Part shown: piece after piece, positions 46,040-54,927 of the stretch
How positions within the stretch are numbered: position 1 is the first letter of the stretch
Layout: each line of letters opens with the position of its first letter
From: Aurantimonas sp036549475
GTDB taxonomy: Bacteria > Pseudomonadota > Alphaproteobacteria > Rhizobiales > Rhizobiaceae
Length of the DNA: 64,000 nucleotides
Direction: 5' to 3'
Assembly: GCF_036549475.1 (NCBI RefSeq)
Contig: NZ_JAZHLI010000018.1
Coordinates: 1 to 64,000 of the forward strand
Position numbers and translations under genes: made by a program
Notes under the pieces: generated by a model
Told to the model about the DNA's origin: nothing
Database searches by the model: none
The model's input: only the letters and a program-made list of their open reading frames with translations

Positions 46040-46068
46040 ACCCTACCCGACCACCGTCACGGTGTCAA
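46040..46068 (-). promoter_or_regulatory. candidate promoter of the GTA cluster with an operator-like palindrome
   Basis: On the minus strand TTGACA (46063-46068) and TAGGGT (46040-46045) are 17 nt apart. A 13-bp palindrome (CACCGTCACGGTG, 46052-46064) fills the spacer and touches the -35. It lies about 100 nt upstream of GTA gene 1. Confidence 0.45.
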
Positions 46069-46135
46069 GGATTATTTTCCTGACTTGAGTGTGGTTGCAA
46101 CCGAACGCTGATGGCGAGCCATCGAAGGCTTTGCC

Positions 46136-46612
46136 TCACGCCGCGTCGTCCATCGGGTTCTCGCCCGGCCAGGCCGCCAGATGATCCTCGTAGTCCTCCA
46201 GCGCCATGCCGGCTTCGCTGACCGTGCGGCCGCGCACCGAGATGCCGGCCTGGTGCACCGTGTCGGCATCGCCGGAGATCAGGTGGTGCCACCAGTAGAG
46301 GTCGCTGCCTTCGGCCACCAGCCGGTAGGCGCAGCTCGGCGGCAGCCAGCCGATCGCGCGCACCGTCGCCACGTCCAGCGACACGCAGTCGGGCACGGTG
46401 GCCTGGCGGTTGGCGTAATCGCTGCAGCGGCAGCTGTCCCCGTCGAGGAGCTGGCAACCGACATTGGTCCAGGCGATCTCGCCCGTGTCCCAGTCCTCCA
46501 GCTTGTTGAGGCAGCACCGGCCGCAGCCGTCGCACAGGGACTCCCACTCGGCCGGGGTCAGGTCGTCGAGGCTCTTGGCCTGCCAGAAGGGCTTGTTGCC
46601 GGAATCACGCAT
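46136..46612 (-). CDS. YcgN family cysteine cluster protein (UPF0260)
   Basis: A 158-residue protein with the cysteine cluster LCDGCGRCCLNKLED, then GCQLLD-SCRCSDY, VPDCVSL and LPPSCAYRLVAEG, typical of UPF0260. The cysteines probably bind a metal or iron-sulfur centre. The ATG at 46612 fits family length. Function is unknown. It is divergent from the penicillin-binding protein gene. Confidence 0.9.
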   Translation of the reverse strand: MRDSGNKPFWQAKSLDDLTPAEWESLCDGCGRCCLNKLEDWDTGEIAWTNVGCQLLDGDSCRCSDYANRQATVPDCVSLDVATVRAIGWLPPSCAYRLVAEGSDLYWWHHLISGDADTVHQAGISVRGRTVSEAGMALEDYEDHLAAWPGENPMDDAA

Positions 46613-46719
46613 GGTTGAAATGTCTGCACTTCCTCGCGACTTTTTCATGATCTGGACGTATAGGGTACGAGCATTGCGAAACGAAGGGACGTCGCGCCGC
46701 AGCCGCTTGCCGGTCGCGG

Positions 46720-48906
46720 GTGCACAATCTGCCCGAGAGTGAACCATTGACGTTGAACGACACGCCCGAAAAGCCCCGGCGGCGCAGGCAGCCCTCGCGT
46801 CTGATCGAAATCGACGCCTGGATCGACTCCAGCCTGTGGCGATCCTCCCATGCCTTCGGGGCGTGGTGGGAGAGCGTCACCGTGTTCTCGCGGAAGTTCC
46901 GCGTGCGCGGCTTCAACCGCGTCCTGTTCGAGGTGATGGGCGAAGGCCTGACGCTGGGTCTGGCCGGCTTCGTGCTGCTGCTGGCGCTGGCCCAGCCCGC
47001 GATGCAGGTCACCGCCGGCGGCCTGCCCCAGGAAACCGACTATTCCGTCCAGTTCCTCGACCGCCATGGCGACGAGATCGGCCGCCGCGGCGTGCTGCGC
47101 GCCGCCGCCGTGCCCATCGACGAGATGCCCGATTCCTTCATCAAGGCCGTGCTGGCCACCGAGGACCGGCGCTTCTTCGAGCATTGGGGCATCGACTTCT
47201 ACGGCCTGGCCCGCGCCATGACGGAGAACGCCCGCGCCGGTGGTGTCGTTCAGGGCGGCTCGACCCTCACCCAGCAGCTCGCCAAGAACCTCTTTCTGTC
47301 CAACGAGCGGACCATCGACCGCAAGATCAAGGAAGCCTTCATCTCGCTCTGGCTGGAATCCCACCTGACCAAGCGCGAAATTCTCGCCATGTATCTCGAC
47401 CGCGCCTATATGGGCGGCGGCACCTTCGGCGCGGCCGCCGCGTCGGAATTCTATTTCGACAAGAACATCCGCGACGTCTCCATGGCCGAGTCGGCCATGC
47501 TGGCCGGCCTGTTCAAGGCCCCGGCCCGCTACGCGCCGCACATCAACCTGCCGGCGGCGCGCGCCCGCGCCAACGAGGTCCTGACCAACATGGTCCAGGC
47601 CAATTTCGTCACCGAGGGCCAGGTCGTGGCCTCCCGCCGCCAGCCCGCCGTGGCGGTCGACCGCTCCGCCACCCAGTCGCCGGACTATTTCCTCGATTTC
47701 GCCTTCGAGGAGGTGCAGCGCGTCGCCCGCGAGGCCGGTCTTCAGCAGCGCAGCTTCGTCGCCCGCACGACCATCGACATGCGCCTGCAGCAGCTGGCCG
47801 ACGAATCCGTCGAGTATCACCTGCGCCAGTTCGGCACCCAGTACGACGTCGAGCAGGGCGCCATGGTCGTCATCAGCGAGGATGGCGGGGTGCGCGCCAT
47901 CGTCGGCGGGCGCGATTACGGCCTCTCCCAGTTCAACCGCGCCACCAATGCGCTGCGCCAGCCCGGCTCGTCCTTCAAGGTGTTCGTCTACGCCGCCGCC
48001 ATGCAGGCCGGCATGACCCCTGCCGACACCATCGTCGACAGCCCGATCACCATCGGCCGCTGGTCGCCGCAGAATTACGGCCGCTCCTTTGCCGGCCGGG
48101 TGACGCTGGCCAATGCCCTGGCCCGTTCGCTGAACGTTCCGGCCGTCAAGCTCGGCCAGAAGGTCGGCATGGACAATGTCACCACGCTGGCCAATGCGAT
48201 GGGCGTCGAATCCCCCCTGCGCGGCGACAAGACCATGGCGCTGGGCACCAGCGAAGTCACCGTCCTCGACCAGGCCACCGCCTATGGCGTCTTCGTCAAT
48301 GGCGGCATGGATTCCCACCGCCACGCCGTCATGCAGCTCATGGACGCCACCGGCAAGACGCTGTGGGACGCGCGCCGCGACATGGCACCGCGCCAGCGCA
48401 TCCTGACCGAAGAGGCGGCGAAATCCATGAACGATATGCTGGTCGGCGTCACCGAGAGCGGCACCGCCCGCCGCGCCCAGCTCTCCATGACCCGCGTCGC
48501 CGGCAAGACCGGCACCACCCAGAGCTACCGCGACGGCTGGTTCGTCGGCTACACCGGCAATTTCAGTTCCGCCGTCTGGTACGGCAACGACAGCTTCCAG
48601 CCGACCCGCAACCTCACCGGCGGCTCGCTCCCGGCCATGACCTGGCAGCGTTTCATGGAAGCGGCGCATCAGAACATCGAGCTGAAGCCGATCCCCTTCA
48701 TCGAGGATCCCTTCCCGGCCGAAAAGCGCGAGGTCGTCACCGCCGAGGGCGACACGCCCCCCGCCCCGGCGCCCCCGATGCTGTCGCGCGCCGCGCAGGG
48801 CGTGCTCGACGACATCGTCGAGCAGCTGGAGGCGCTGCCGCCGCTCGAGCAGGAGCAGCTCGCCGCCGCCCGTCCGGCGGGCGCGTCCGCGCCGGCGCAG
48901 CGCTAG
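46720..48906 (+). CDS. bifunctional penicillin-binding protein (PBP1A-type)
   Basis: A 728-residue murein synthase. There is a cytoplasmic N-terminus, a transmembrane helix near 79-99, then the glycosyltransferase 51 domain (TEDRRFFEHWGIDFYG; GGSTLTQQLAKNLFL) and the transpeptidase domain with SxxK (PGSSFKVF), SLN and KTG (GKTGTTQSYRDGWFVGY). The tail is Pro/Ala/Glu-rich. It polymerises glycan chains and cross-links peptides outside the inner membrane. The start is uncertain: GTG 46720, or TTG 46747 with GAGAGTGA upstream. Confidence 0.94.
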   Translation: MHNLPESEPLTLNDTPEKPRRRRQPSRLIEIDAWIDSSLWRSSHAFGAWWESVTVFSRKFRVRGFNRVLFEVMGEGLTLGLAGFVLLLALAQPAMQVTAGGLPQETDYSVQFLDRHGDEIGRRGVLRAAAVPIDEMPDSFIKAVLATEDRRFFEHWGIDFYGLARAMTENARAGGVVQGGSTLTQQLAKNLFLSNERTIDRKIKEAFISLWLESHLTKREILAMYLDRAYMGGGTFGAAAASEFYFDKNIRDVSMAESAMLAGLFKAPARYAPHINLPAARARANEVLTNMVQANFVTEGQVVASRRQPAVAVDRSATQSPDYFLDFAFEEVQRVAREAGLQQRSFVARTTIDMRLQQLADESVEYHLRQFGTQYDVEQGAMVVISEDGGVRAIVGGRDYGLSQFNRATNALRQPGSSFKVFVYAAAMQAGMTPADTIVDSPITIGRWSPQNYGRSFAGRVTLANALARSLNVPAVKLGQKVGMDNVTTLANAMGVESPLRGDKTMALGTSEVTVLDQATAYGVFVNGGMDSHRHAVMQLMDATGKTLWDARRDMAPRQRILTEEAAKSMNDMLVGVTESGTARRAQLSMTRVAGKTGTTQSYRDGWFVGYTGNFSSAVWYGNDSFQPTRNLTGGSLPAMTWQRFMEAAHQNIELKPIPFIEDPFPAEKREVVTAEGDTPPAPAPPMLSRAAQGVLDDIVEQLEALPPLEQEQLAAARPAGASAPAQR

Positions 48907-48938
48907 ACCACCATCGGCCTCTTCGGATCCCATAGCCA

Positions 48939-49523
48939 ATGCGTCTTGCGCTTCTCGTCCTGATAGCCCTGTCGATCGCCCTCGGCCTCGGTGGCTGGTC
49001 CGCGAACTGGGCGCTCGACAGGTCGACCGAGATCGACACCGTCACGGTCGGCCCGTGGCAGGCCAACCCCTTCGCCGGCGCGCCCGATGCCGATCCCTAT
49101 TCCAAGGCCCGCCTCGCCCGGCTCGGCAATCTCACCCTGGGCATCGGCGAGGGCATCCTGTTCACCGCCGAGCGGGACGGCGCCGGCAATGCGCTGCGTC
49201 GCCAGTGCAATTACCGCCTCGTCGGCCAGACGCCGCCGGCCCGCATCTGGACTCTCGTGCCGTTCACGCCGGAAGGCAGCCTGATCCCGCCGGGCGCTGG
49301 TCGCAACGGCTGGCTGACCTCCAACAGCCTGATGCGCGAGGAGGACAATTCCTTCGCCATCGCCCTGGGCCCCTCGGCCCGCTCCGGCAACTGGCTGGCG
49401 ACCTCCGGCACGGGCCCCTACACGCTGGCCCTGGCGCTCTACGATACGCCGGCCAGCGCCTCGACCGGCGTCGGCAGCCTGGCGCTGCCCGGCATCACCC
49501 TCGAGACCTGCTATGATCGCTAG
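48939..49523 (+). CDS. DUF1214 domain-containing membrane-anchored protein
   Basis: A 194-residue protein with an N-terminal hydrophobic anchor or signal (3-22) and a periplasmic DUF1214-type domain (VGPWQANPFAGAPDADPYSKARLAR, LVPFTPEGSLIPP, LTSNSLMREEDNSF, LALALYDTP). It pairs with the next gene, which overlaps by 11 nt. In larger proteins DUF1254 and DUF1214 are one chain; here they are split. Function is unknown, probably envelope. Confidence 0.8.
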   Translation: MRLALLVLIALSIALGLGGWSANWALDRSTEIDTVTVGPWQANPFAGAPDADPYSKARLARLGNLTLGIGEGILFTAERDGAGNALRRQCNYRLVGQTPPARIWTLVPFTPEGSLIPPGAGRNGWLTSNSLMREEDNSFAIALGPSARSGNWLATSGTGPYTLALALYDTPASASTGVGSLALPGITLETCYDR

Positions 49524-50142
49524 GCTGTTGTACGCCATCGTCGTCGGCCTTGTCGGCGCGGCCCTCGTCCACATTCTGGTGATCTTCGCGATGCCGCATC
49601 TGGCCGAGAACAATGCCTGGGGTCGGTTCGCCCGGCTGGGGCCGCTGAACGAGACGGTCCGCGTCGAGGCGTTGCGCAGCGCCGGGCCCGACACAATCGC
49701 CGGGACGCCCGGGTCCGATCGTCACGACTTCGCCTTCGTCGATCCTGCCTTCGTCAATGCCAGCTGCCGCTTCTCGCTGGCCGACGGTCCGGTGCGGATG
49801 ATCGCCAGCTACGGTCCCACCACCTTCTGGTCGGCCTCGATCTACGATCGCAACGGCGACAATCTCTACAGCATCAACGACCGCTCCGCCGTCGACGGCA
49901 TCTTCGACCTTCTGGTCGGCACCCATGACCAGATCGTCGACGCCAATGCCGTCGTCGAGACCGGCGACGACACGACCATCCCGGTCGAGGTCGATCTGAC
50001 CGAGGGCTACATGACGATCCGGGTGCTGGTGGACGAGGAGAGCAAGCGACCCTCCGTCGAGGATTTCGTCGCGTCCCTTGCGTGCCGGCCGCTCGGTCCG
50101 ATCAGCGCCAACCAGCAGCCGGAGACCCGCCGCGACGGTTGA
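49513..50142 (+). CDS. DUF1254-like membrane-anchored protein
   Basis: A 209-residue protein with an N-terminal helix (4-27) and a periplasmic domain with LAENNAWGRFARLGPLN, SCRFSLADGPVRMIASYGPTTFWSASIYDRNGDNLYSINDR. It overlaps the DUF1214 gene, so the two are translationally coupled and probably act together. No enzyme signature is seen. Confidence 0.75.
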   Translation: MIARLLYAIVVGLVGAALVHILVIFAMPHLAENNAWGRFARLGPLNETVRVEALRSAGPDTIAGTPGSDRHDFAFVDPAFVNASCRFSLADGPVRMIASYGPTTFWSASIYDRNGDNLYSINDRSAVDGIFDLLVGTHDQIVDANAVVETGDDTTIPVEVDLTEGYMTIRVLVDEESKRPSVEDFVASLACRPLGPISANQQPETRRDG

Positions 50143-50214
50143 CATCGGCCGACGGCGCCCGGCCGTCCCGGCTCACGGTATCCGCGAGGCGATCCCGGCC
50201 CTGCTCTGCCAGGT

Positions 50215-50382
50215 CTAGGCCTGGCGCTTCAGCACCGTCCCGCCCTTCGCCAGGTCCGGCAACGGCTCCCGGCGCACGCAGGGCAACAGGACGATCTCCG
50301 CCGATCCGGTCACGCAGGGCGCGGACGGCTTGGCGCGTTGGTGTCTGTCGATCCTGCTGTTCAGCTTCAATATGACTGCCAT
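50215..50382 (-). CDS. small conserved-looking protein, unknown
   Basis: A 55-residue ORF (MAVILKLNSRIDRHQR to GTVLKRQA) with GAGGAA about 8 nt before the ATG. The segment SAEIVLLPCVRREPL resembles a short rhizobial protein type that ends in a similar EILFF-GVRYER motif, from memory. It lies alone on the minus strand between DUF1254 and DUF2336 genes. Confidence 0.45.
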   Translation of the reverse strand: MAVILKLNSRIDRHQRAKPSAPCVTGSAEIVLLPCVRREPLPDLAKGGTVLKRQA

Positions 50383-50536
50383 GGCACGATTCCTCGTCCG
50401 ATGGAGCACGGCAACATCCAGTCTCTGGCGCTGTCGACCCAGGGGCGAACCATCGCGCATCGACATGATCCGGATGGTCCAGTTTCCGGCACGTTCGTCA
50501 TTCGCGCCGTCCGCAGGGCAGCAAACCCCACGACAG

Positions 50537-50551
50537 TTAACAGCTTGCTAA
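50537..50551 (+). promoter_or_regulatory. CtrA-like box upstream of the DUF2336 gene
   Basis: TTAA-N7-CTAA, one mismatch from TTAA-N7-TTAA, about 60 nt before the ATG of the DUF2336 gene, in a region that is AT-rich for this genome. Confidence 0.35.
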
Positions 50552-50609
50552 TGTTTCTTAGCTAATCCTTCCTCCCGTCGAAACCAAAGGTCAACCATAC
50601 GGGAGCCCC

Positions 50610-51629
50610 ATGAAGGACGTCCTGCCGCGCATCTACCGTTCCCTCGAGAAGGACATCCGGCGCGGCGGCTTCGACACCATCGTGACGGCTGCAACCATGA
50701 GTTTTCTCACGCTGCGCACGCCCGGTGACCGCCAGTTGCGCGAATTCGGCGATCTCGTTTCCCCGGCCTGGCCGAGCCTCGATTCCGCCACCCAGCGCGC
50801 GCTCGCCGAAGCTCTCGCCCATTCCGCCCGCCTGCCCGCCTGCGTCGTTGCGCGGATCGTCTCCGCCCCGCTGGATGTCGCGGCCCCCTTCCTGCACACC
50901 AGCCCCTGCCTGACCCATGCGGATCTCGAGGCGCTGCAACTGCGTGCCGACGCGCCGCTGCGCGCCGTCCTTGCCGAGCGTGAGGCGACGCTTGCCGTGA
51001 CCGTCGGGCCGATGGCCGATCCGGCCCCGGTTGCCGCGCCCGCGGCGCTGTCACCCGCCGAGTCGGTGCGCCCGGCCCCCGTCCACCAGGGCGCCGCCGC
51101 TGCGGCGCGCGCCGAACTGTTCCGGCTCGCGCGCCCCGGCCGCACCCCGGCGAAGCCGGCGCCATCGGCGCCGCAGCCCCCCCTCGCCCGCACTGTCGCG
51201 GGCCTCGTTGCCGACGCCCGCGCCGGCCGGTCCGGCCGCTTCCACGCCGCCCTCGGCGCGATGCTGGACCTCGATTCCAAAGTGCTGGAGAAGATCGCCG
51301 ACGACGCCAGCGGCGAATGGCTCGCCGCGGCGCTCAAGGTGCTGCGGGCCGGACCGACCGATGCCCTCACCGCGATCATGCTGCTCAAGCCGCGCATCGG
51401 CGCCGACGTCGCCGCCTTCGAGACCATGAAGACGACCTATCGCGGCCTCGACATCGATGCCTGCCGGTCGCGCCTCGGCCTCCCCGCCGCGCGCATCGCC
51501 GTCAGGGCGCCGTCGCTGCAGCCGCAATCGGCCGATCTGGTGATCCGCCCCGTCGCCGGTGCTCCGCGGCGCGCCTTCGGCCGCCGGTCCCTGCCACCCG
51601 CCGTCGAACGATCCATCGGCAAGCGCTGA
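50610..51629 (+). CDS. DUF2336 domain-containing protein
   Basis: A 339-residue protein, largely helical. The N-terminal half has FDTIVTAATMSFLTLRTPGDRQLREFGDLVSP and RALAEALAHSARLPACVVARI, which recall the HEAT-like DUF2336 repeats. A proline/alanine-rich linker (about 130-195) and a second helical part (LDLDSKVLEKIADDASGEWLAAALKVL) follow. There is no catalytic motif. It is monocistronic, convergent with the DUF1491 gene. Confidence 0.75.
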   Translation: MKDVLPRIYRSLEKDIRRGGFDTIVTAATMSFLTLRTPGDRQLREFGDLVSPAWPSLDSATQRALAEALAHSARLPACVVARIVSAPLDVAAPFLHTSPCLTHADLEALQLRADAPLRAVLAEREATLAVTVGPMADPAPVAAPAALSPAESVRPAPVHQGAAAAARAELFRLARPGRTPAKPAPSAPQPPLARTVAGLVADARAGRSGRFHAALGAMLDLDSKVLEKIADDASGEWLAAALKVLRAGPTDALTAIMLLKPRIGADVAAFETMKTTYRGLDIDACRSRLGLPAARIAVRAPSLQPQSADLVIRPVAGAPRRAFGRRSLPPAVERSIGKR

Positions 51630-51646
51630 GCAGCGACCGTCGCGGT

Positions 51647-51979
51647 CTATTCCGCGGCGATGTCCACGAACTGTTCGGGGTTTCGGGACTCGATCTCCAC
51701 CACCCAGAAATCGGGATCGAACCGCGCCTCGCTGGCCAGCCGCGCCGCGAGCGCCTCCTCGTCCTGTGCCGGCTCCAGGATGAACCGGCGTTCGCCGCTC
51801 TCCTCGCTCAGGCTCTGCGGCGCCGGCCCGTACAGCTGGAACGCGCCCGACGGCTGCCGCGCGACGATGAAGATCGCGCCCGCCTGATCGGCGCCGCGAC
51901 GCGCGACGACGGCAAAGTCGCCGGCCGCAAACAGCCGCCGGACGAGCTGGGCGACGTGGAGTTCGCTGGTTATCCGCAT
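51647..51979 (-). CDS. DUF1491 family protein
   Basis: A 110-residue soluble protein with VAQLVRRLFAAGDFAVVARRGADQAGAIFIVAR, QLYGPAPQS and DPDFWVVEIES, the DUF1491 pattern of alphaproteobacteria. Function unknown. It is 16 nt downstream of the peptidoglycan-binding gene in a three-gene set with the DivJ-like kinase. Confidence 0.88.
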   Translation of the reverse strand: MRITSELHVAQLVRRLFAAGDFAVVARRGADQAGAIFIVARQPSGAFQLYGPAPQSLSEESGERRFILEPAQDEEALAARLASEARFDPDFWVVEIESRNPEQFVDIAAE

Positions 51980-51995
51980 CGACGTTCGCCGCGCG

Positions 51996-52805
51996 TCACT
52001 GGATCGCGCCGATCTCGATCAGCCGCTCCAGGATCCGCGGGTCCGGCGTACCGGTCACCTCGAGCCCTTCCAACGCCTCGAAGGTGCGGATCGCCTCGCG
52101 GGTGCGCTCGCCGGGGATCCCGTCGGCGGAGAGTTCGGCCACCTGCGCCGAGGTCAGCCCGGCCTGGATCCGGCGCACCAGCTCGCTGTCGCTGAGCTTG
52201 CCGATCTCGGCCTGCAGGGCGTCGTCCGGCGCGTCGGTGGAATAGTCGTCGACGTTCTGCGGAATGCCCTGCATCCGCTCCTCGATGCTGGCAATGACGT
52301 TCGGCCGCGGCGAGGGGTTGGGCGCCTGCGCCGTCACCTGCCGGATCTGCGCCAGGAGCAGCGGTGTCGCCGCCCCGTCGGTCGGCAGGCCCTGGTCCTT
52401 CTGGAAGGCCGTGATCGCGGCTTGCGTCGCCGGTCCCGGCCGCCCGTCCACATTCGCCTGGTAGAAGCCCGCCTCGGCGAGCGCCGCCTGGACCTCGCGC
52501 ACCAGCGGCACGGGCATCAGCGCGGGGTTGTTGCTGGCGACCTGCGTGTCGCCGCCCTCGCCCAGGTCGCGCGTCGCCAGGAACGGGCTCGGATGCGGTC
52601 CCGGCTGGTGCAGGGCGTTGATCGCCACGCCGCCGAACAGGATGGCGAAGCCGGTCACGCCAGCCGACAGCGCCGGCCGGCGCGCCAGCGCACGCGCCGC
52701 GTTCGCCGCGCCGCGACGGGTCAGGGCCAGAAGCGTCGCGCCCATGCTAGGCCGAGCGGCGCGCTTCGAGGATCTGCGGGGGGGTGTTCGTTTGGGTGCG
52801 GGCAT
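51996..52805 (-). CDS. peptidoglycan-binding domain protein
   Basis: A 269-residue protein with a basic cytoplasmic N-terminus, a transmembrane helix near 48-65 and two PG_binding_1 domains (VREVQAALAEAGFYQANVDGRPGPATQAAITAFQ; LTSAQVAELSADGIPGERTREAIRTFE). It probably anchors to murein from the inner membrane. The start overlaps the kinase gene by 59 nt; an in-frame ATG at 52745, just after the kinase stop, is an alternative. It may link murein to the kinase pathway, by neighbourhood only. Confidence 0.85.
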   Translation of the reverse strand: MPAPKRTPPRRSSKRAARPSMGATLLALTRRGAANAARALARRPALSAGVTGFAILFGGVAINALHQPGPHPSPFLATRDLGEGGDTQVASNNPALMPVPLVREVQAALAEAGFYQANVDGRPGPATQAAITAFQKDQGLPTDGAATPLLLAQIRQVTAQAPNPSPRPNVIASIEERMQGIPQNVDDYSTDAPDDALQAEIGKLSDSELVRRIQAGLTSAQVAELSADGIPGERTREAIRTFEALEGLEVTGTPDPRILERLIEIGAIQ

Positions 52806-54546
52806 CGCTCAGAGCTACGACATTTTCCTTGAGGTGTGGTGAGGATTCGGCGTCCAGGACGAGCACCGCCGGCAGGCGGACGGTGACCATGGTCCCGACC
52901 CCCGGCTGGCTGCGGATGGTCATGTCGCCGCCGTGCAGTTCGGCCAGTCCCTTGACCAGCGACAGGCCGAGGCCCGTCCCCTGGTAGCGCCGCGTGGTGC
53001 CGGAGGAGAGCTGCACGAAGGGACGGCCGAGACGTTCGATATCGCTCTCGGCGATGCCGATGCCCGTGTCGCTCACCGAAAATTCGACCATCGGTCCGAT
53101 CCGCCGGCTTTCCAGCGTCACGACGCCGACTTCGGTGAACTTGATGGCGTTGGACAGAAGGTTGAGCAGGATCTGGTGGCAGGCGCGGCGGTCGGCGACG
53201 ATCTCCTCGTCGCGGCAGCCCGGGCGCAGGTCGAGGCGCAGGTTCTTGCGCCGTGCCCCGTCGCGCACGACGTCGGCGGCCAGGTCCATGGCCTCGCCCA
53301 GTCCGAAGGCTTCCGGTGACAGTTCGTAGCGGCCGGCTTCGATCTTCGAGACGTCGAGCAGGCTGTTGACCACCGACAGCAGATGCTGGCCCGACTGCCG
53401 GATAAGCCCGACATATTCCTTCTGGCGATCGCTTTCGAAGCCGCCGAAGAATTCCTGGTCCAGGATGTCCGAAAACCCGATGATCGCGTTGAGCGGCGTG
53501 CGCAACTCGTGGCTGACGGCAGCCAGGAACTGGCTCTTGGCCGCCGACGACTGGTTGGCCGCGTCCAGCGCGGTCTTCAGCGTCAGCGACTCGCCGTTCG
53601 CCTCGGTGTGGAACGCGATCGCCACGTGCAGGGTGCCGGCCGCGCCGCCGCCGAAACGCAGGCTGGCCGCGACATGGGTCCCGTCGTCCCGGCGCAGCCG
53701 CGCCGTGGCGCTCGTCACGGCACCCGTCCGGCGGGCATCGGCCAGCGCCTGCAGGTAAGTCACCCGGTCGCCGACATGGACGAGTTCCAGCAGGCTGCGG
53801 CCGGTCACCGTGTCGCGCTCCTGGCCCAGGCCGCCGGTCGCGGCGGCGGACGCGGCCAGCACGGTGCCGCGGCTGTCCAGCAAAACCAGCGCGGTGTCGA
53901 ACAGGGCCGCCGCATCGTCGATCGACGGGGCAGCAACGGTCGCCGCCACCGGAGTGGCAGGAGCCCCGCGCCGGGACAGCCGCAGGACCAGTGTCGCGCC
54001 GTAGCACAGGATCAGGGCCGCCGAGGCGGGGTCGAGGCCGGCCGTGAAGACCGGCGGGCCGACGAGAAGCAGGCACGCGCCGAAGATCGCGGTCGATCCG
54101 GCGACCGCAGCCGCCAGTCCGCGCCGTCCGGCGATCAGCAATTCAGCCGGCAGGATCGCCAGGAGGATCAACCAGGCTGCCGAGGACGATTGCGCGAACA
54201 GCGCAGCCCAGCCGATCAGGCCGGCGACCAGCGTTCCAGCCAGCCAGGCAGCATGATCGATGGCACCGGTCGAGGAGAGATAGGCCGCGGCTGCCAGCGC
54301 CATGCCGGCGACGATCAGCGGCGCTGCGACCGCGAGGATGCCGGACTGCAGCAATGCCAGGATGGGCGATGCGATGGCGGCCAGCAGGCCGGCGCCGATC
54401 AGGCCGCCGATCGCCAGCGCCTGCACCCGGCGCTCGCGCAGATCATCGACGGAATTCGGAACCAGGACGTCGAGCCGTTCGCCGATGAGAGACAGCATTC
54501 CACCGGTAGGTGCTCCTGTCTGTCGCTCGTCCAACGCCTCGGTCAT
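52747..54546 (-). CDS. DivJ-like membrane sensor histidine kinase
   Basis: A 599-residue kinase with about six transmembrane helices in the first 180 residues, a PAS-like domain (around 210-320), then HisKA (FLAAVSHELRTPLNAIIGFSDIL) and ATPase (NLLSNAIKFTE, DTGIGI, GTGLGLSLVKGL). The kinase core is of the PleC/DivJ group. Multi-helix N-terminus and length near 600 resemble DivJ, which phosphorylates DivK. The ATG at 54546 is chosen; GTG 54564 and ATG 54498 are possible. Confidence 0.7.
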   Translation of the reverse strand: MTEALDERQTGAPTGGMLSLIGERLDVLVPNSVDDLRERRVQALAIGGLIGAGLLAAIASPILALLQSGILAVAAPLIVAGMALAAAAYLSSTGAIDHAAWLAGTLVAGLIGWAALFAQSSSAAWLILLAILPAELLIAGRRGLAAAVAGSTAIFGACLLLVGPPVFTAGLDPASAALILCYGATLVLRLSRRGAPATPVAATVAAPSIDDAAALFDTALVLLDSRGTVLAASAAATGGLGQERDTVTGRSLLELVHVGDRVTYLQALADARRTGAVTSATARLRRDDGTHVAASLRFGGGAAGTLHVAIAFHTEANGESLTLKTALDAANQSSAAKSQFLAAVSHELRTPLNAIIGFSDILDQEFFGGFESDRQKEYVGLIRQSGQHLLSVVNSLLDVSKIEAGRYELSPEAFGLGEAMDLAADVVRDGARRKNLRLDLRPGCRDEEIVADRRACHQILLNLLSNAIKFTEVGVVTLESRRIGPMVEFSVSDTGIGIAESDIERLGRPFVQLSSGTTRRYQGTGLGLSLVKGLAELHGGDMTIRSQPGVGTMVTVRLPAVLVLDAESSPHLKENVVALSDARTQTNTPPQILEARRSA

Positions 54547-54564
54547 ACAAGTACTCGCACTCAC

Positions 54565-54927
54565 ATTCGGGCTGCCGGTCGTCGGGGGGCAATGCGACGT
54601 CTGGCAGCGGTCGACCGTGATAATGCGACCGACGGTTTAAGGAAGCCATAAACCACGGCTTTTCGCGCTGGCCACAAGCGCACGACACCCGGCGCGCTAC
54701 CGATTTCGGACGAAGCCGGTCTGTGCGTATGGTTAACGCTTCGTTCGTGCCGCCGGGGCCCACCGCACACGGCCTTCCCGGCCGCGCCGCTGTGGAAAAC
54801 CGACAATTTGAATCAAACACGCCTCGCAGTTTCAACGTCCCCTTGGAACGGCCGTGCCATGGTGGTGCTTATCGAAATGCCGGTCGGGACAGGACCGGAT
54901 GCATGCTCTGCCACTCCGGTGATTTTC
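54565..54927. other. divergent intergenic region with a CtrA-like site
   Basis: 363 nt without a convincing gene, between the DivJ-like kinase and DUF5330. It has TTAA-N7-ATAA at 54637-54651, one mismatch from the CtrA box, placed ~90 nt upstream of the kinase. A GTTAAC palindrome is near 54732. Nothing else is evident. Confidence 0.35.

Noticed and set aside
46645..48939. 764-codon minus-strand ORF opposite the penicillin-binding protein gene
   Set aside because: Mirror of a gene with clear GT51 and transpeptidase motifs; composition typical of antisense frames in GC-rich DNA.
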